Shown here one piece after another: positions 60,640-64,000 of a stretch of DNA of 64,000 bases (the stretch's first letter is position 1; each line of letters begins with the position of its first letter). Below the pieces are notes generated by a model that was not told the DNA's origin, did no database searches, and saw nothing but the letters and a program-made list of their open reading frames with translations. The DNA comes from Latrodectus hesperus (taxonomy: Eukaryota; Arthropoda; Arachnida; Araneae; Theridiidae), in the NCBI GenBank assembly GCA_037975125.1, contig CM075857.1, forward strand, positions 45,823,672-45,887,671, read 5' to 3'. The position numbers and the translations under genes are program-made.

Positions 60640-60845
60640 GTTGTTGCCTGGTTGATAAGGAAGTCGTTATCGGAAAGTTCGAATCTAACGACGGCTGAGA
60701 CTCGTAAAGTATGTCGTGGTCGCAATGTCCTCCATGTAGTGGTGGCCAGCAAAGTCTGGGGGTCTTGATCCCTTCTTCTAAATTACCAGGATTCTCTAGG
60801 TGATATCAAGGTGCTTCTGGTGATGCTGGAAAAGCAAAAACTTTA
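60640..60845 (+). mobile_element. tRNA-derived SINE (family C), plus strand
   Basis: The head ttgcctggttgataagg and B-box-like aagttcgaatct (about 60676-60687) is followed by gtggtcgcaatgtcctcca (60717-60735) and ggccagcaaagtctgggg, the same order as at 12861-12990. The 3' limit is unclear. Confidence 0.65.
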
Positions 60846-60849
60846 GTAG

Positions 60850-62475
60850 AAACAACAAGAACGCTATTCAAATATTTCCCATAATTAGTTTTATTGTGGC
60901 TGCATAATTTATCCTACATAATTCCAAGAAGATATTAACAACGTATTCTTCAATTGTATCTGAAAAGAAATAAATATATATATACTTTATTAAATAATAT
61001 TACAATTTTTATGCACCAAATTGAAATTTATTTTGCAACTAATTGTGTGTTTGTCTTTTTTTCTAAAACATTTTCATCCCCTAAAATATATTATTTATCC
61101 TTTTTTTTTCGCTAAAATATATTGCGAAAATAGTTTTTCTAATATTCTTTGTCAAAGGAATAGTATAATTAGATAAATTAATTACACTGTTTATATTTGA
61201 TAAAGAATATTATAGAATAACTATTTTTAAAATTATATCTCTTATTGAGTAAAAAAGTAAATTTTGTAATAGTCACTAATATTAGATATTTTAATAAATG
61301 AATATCATTTTAGATAATCGTTTTTTTTAAAACTAAAATCAATATCATCATATTCCAGTGATTGTCTGCAAAATTAGTATCATCACTGTTAGAATACAAA
61401 AGCTACATCAAATTTAATAGGCAATAAAAGTTTCAAATTCTCAAACTTTTATATTTGTCGATAATGATGGAAAGTTAAATAATGATTACTTTTTCATAAA
61501 CTATTTTCACACACACTTTTTCACAGACTATTACAAATTGTTTTGAAATTTTCTTAACCAACCAAATTATAGTTATAATCACATTTTCTGAGAGATAAAA
61601 TTTCACCCGGTTTATATTTGCTTATCAATTTATTGTTGAAAAGTGAAGTGAACTCTTAATATATAAGAGAGTAGATTTTTCGCAATTTATATAGAAATAC
61701 TTTTCTCAAATATAAAAAGCTTCAAATGTTTTAAAATTTTATTCATTAATAATGATTTTTCATTTTTGACTTTACTATTATATTTTAAGATAGTAAAATA
61801 AGTAAATAAATATTCTAATTCACTCTCCTGGTTAAAGTAATTTCAAACACTTACTGGAATTAAAATACCATATCGGTCATATATAAAATTATTCGTTTTA
61901 GCATATTGTATAATGAAGTTACAGCAAAGAGTTTGGCTGAAATTTTTAAATCATTAAATTGGAAAGGATTTTTTAGAATAAACAAATCAAGCTAAAAAGT
62001 TCATTTTAATCATTTTAAATTGCATTTTTTAAAAATTTATTTAGTTTAAGGATTATTTTTATTTGTAAGATTCAGCAACTTAAGATGATACTTATCAAAA
62101 TATTTCAAAGTTATTACTTTCTATAATATACACTTAAAAAATCTACATAAAACTTAATTTATAATTGTGATTGCAAAACTTTTTCAGAAATAGGGGAGAA
62201 TTAACTCTACAGCCGAATGATAAAATTCCTTCGAATTTTGAAATATATTTAAGGGACTTTGGCTTATGCTGATAATTGAATTTTCAGGTAATAAATGGAA
62301 GATTAAATCTTATCATAATTATTAACAGATGGATTCAAGTTTTCATTGTTGACGATTCGTTAAAATTAAAATTTATAAACTGCAACAAAAACGCGTGATT
62401 TTTAAATCGACTTTTGATACCGCGTTAAATTCTATGTTATATTTTATATTATAAAATACTTAGAATTTACACTAT
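60850..62475. other. AT-rich DNA, no gene recognised
   Basis: No named feature. Confidence 0.5.
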
Positions 62476-62479
62476 AATA

Positions 62480-63087
62480 CCCCGTTCGCACTGCCCTTTT
62501 TATAAATCAATTTAAAATTAAATCTGACTTAACTTAAACACGACGCTTAAGTTCGCTCTCGAAACTGATTTAAGAAATATTGGTTTTTGTTCAAAACCTT
62601 ATTTATCACCTTTTTAAAACCTTATTAAAAAATTCGAAAATATCATATAATTTATCGCTTGTTATAAATTATATGATATTTTCGAATTTGTTTTAGAGCT
62701 GAGCACGTTTGTTAAGCAATTGCAGACCAAAATGATATTAATTAAGATTATCATATTTCAATTGAGGAAGATGAAACCAAAGAATGTCATAGATAAACCT
62801 ATTTCTTCTAAAACTAAATATAATTTTTTTGATGTTTATTTAATATTTTTGTAAATATTTCTGTGTTACTATTGTTTTTTTTAATTTTGCTTCTCTTGTA
62901 TTTATTTTGATCGGTTTCAGATATTTCAACAAACATTGAAACACGATACCAGAAAACAAGATGACGCTGAATCAGTTGAAACGTATTTAAATCAGTTCGC
63001 TATACTGATTTAAGATAAATCAGTTCGAACTGATTTAAATCACAAGTTACCACCGTGAAAAAGTTTAAGAGTGCAGTGCGAACTGGG
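62480..63087. mobile_element. MITE of about 608 bp with GTTCGCACTGC ends
   Basis: The left end ccccgttcgcactgc (62480-62494) and the complement of the right end gcagtgcgaactggg (63073-63087) match at 14 of 15 positions. The interior is built from recurring (a)aatcagttcg / cgaactgattt words, with a perfect 22-bp palindrome at 63016-63037 and a perfect 25-bp inverted repeat at 62630-62689. No transposase is encoded. The ends recall PIF/Harbinger-type non-autonomous elements, but a 3-bp target duplication is not clear, so the superfamily is tentative. Confidence 0.8.
62630..62689. repeat. Perfect 25-bp inverted repeat inside the MITE
   Basis: Arms 62630-62654 and 62665-62689 are exact reverse complements (each contains cgaaaatatcatataattta or its complement) around a 10-base loop (tcgcttgtta). 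Confidence 0.95.
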
Positions 63088-63089
63088 TT

Positions 63090-64000
63090 TAAGTCTTATT
63101 CCTTACTTGCTTCTTATTCTGCCTTCAATCATAAGACATTTCGAGCATGTTTAATAATTATCAAGTCAAAGAACTCTTGTAGCCACCAGAAGACACTGAT
63201 TTTAAAAGAATGTCCCAGAAGCAATTAATAGCAATTTTAAATTTGTAAGGTGTCGTGTTATTTTGTTGGTTGTTTGATTCTCACATGAATAATGAGACAC
63301 GACATAAATGATTTTATTGACGATTATGTGCCAATCATTTGTCAAGGCCACTTTTCAATGTACTAGAAGGCTCAAATTATTCTACTTACGCTCATTTCAT
63401 ACCATCACAGATGCTACATAGAGTTGAATAATTCTCAGTTAGAACATGCAAGCATTGCTTTTCTTGTTTTCATCTCCTATATTTGAAAATGAAAGTTTCA
63501 AAACCGGCAATTCAATCTTCAACTGTCCAATAACGGCGCTGACGAATCCAAAACTGGCATTTAACTTTGTATTTTGCAGCCTTCAAAGTCCTTCATCACA
63601 GTGTTTGCGGGGCTCTAATTTTGTATAATATGGTGAGATAACTTCATAAATCCCACAGTAATAAAAGTTGGTACTCTAATAGTGAAATCTAAACTAACTT
63701 GAATTAGTGTTGCTAGTCTGTTCTCACAAAGTGTTTTTAACTCTTCTATGCTTACCTTGTAATGGTCTGTGTTCTTGTAGCAAATTTATACTCATTCTGT
63801 TTTTCTCATAACTACAGTAGATTCTTGGAATGTGATAATGAAAACGAAGAATGCAATTTCATCTTTACTTCGGAAATATTAAGTTCCATCGCACAAATGC
63901 CAGTAACATACAGTGGTAGAGGACTAAGCATACGACGAGCTCTATAAGATAATCATTTTAATTTTCACTACTTAATTAAGAACTTAAAACGAGTTTATAT
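63090..64000. other. Less AT-rich terminal stretch, no gene called
   Basis: The part from about 63240 to 63610 has more ordinary composition. Frames are open on both strands near 63446-63628, but none shows a recognisable domain or splice structure. The frame at 63762-63947 (+) is also unsupported. The stretch might hold exons of a gene extending beyond the window. Confidence 0.35.

Overview
The window is AT-rich animal nuclear DNA with very few genes and a large load of decayed transposable elements. The non-LTR retrotransposon tails (C-C-H-C knuckles, DEDD RNase H), the tRNA-derived SINEs, the ZMYM1-like hAT element and the Tigger and mariner remnants look to me like a spider or other chelicerate genome. 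That assignment rests on remembered family resemblance, because no rRNA or mitochondrial marker is present to confirm it.

Only one protein gene is convincingly intact: an intronless uroporphyrinogen decarboxylase reading frame on the minus strand (26117-27373). All catalytic residues known from the human enzyme are conserved. It carries a 52-residue basic N-terminal extension ahead of the conventional start, and a two-codon upstream ORF whose stop overlaps the first ATG.

Layout: 0-9 kb is AT-rich non-coding DNA with short duplications, a TA microsatellite, a MITE-like inverted-repeat unit and an exon-like patch near 1.5 kb. 9-24 kb is dense in SINE heads (about 11.7, 12.8, 16.8, 17.6, 19.8, 20.6, 21.6, 23.1 and 23.3 kb), LINE tails (9.1, 14.0 kb), a foldback MITE at 18.7 kb and a probable solo LTR at 19.2 kb. 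24-30 kb is quiet apart from UROD. A 5'-truncated LINE with RNase H and an 11-bp target-site duplication lies at 30.7-32.0 kb. A broken ZMYM1-like hAT element occupies 35.3-38.6 kb. LINE fragments (39.1, 41.2, 44.5 kb), a dead mariner (43.2-44.0 kb) and unidentified GC-richer patches follow to 47.5 kb. The last 16 kb is mostly unique AT-rich sequence with a TA microsatellite, a tandem duplication (51.1-51.5 kb), a Tigger-derived deletion element (56.1-56.8 kb), a SINE (60.6 kb) and a roughly 600-bp MITE (62.5-63.1 kb).

I did not find a convincing new gene system. The most interesting structural signal is a shared 3' end (stem-loop, a GATTAG-like core, then AAC repeats) on three LINE copies and one tRNA-headed SINE, which suggests a LINE/SINE mobilisation partnership.
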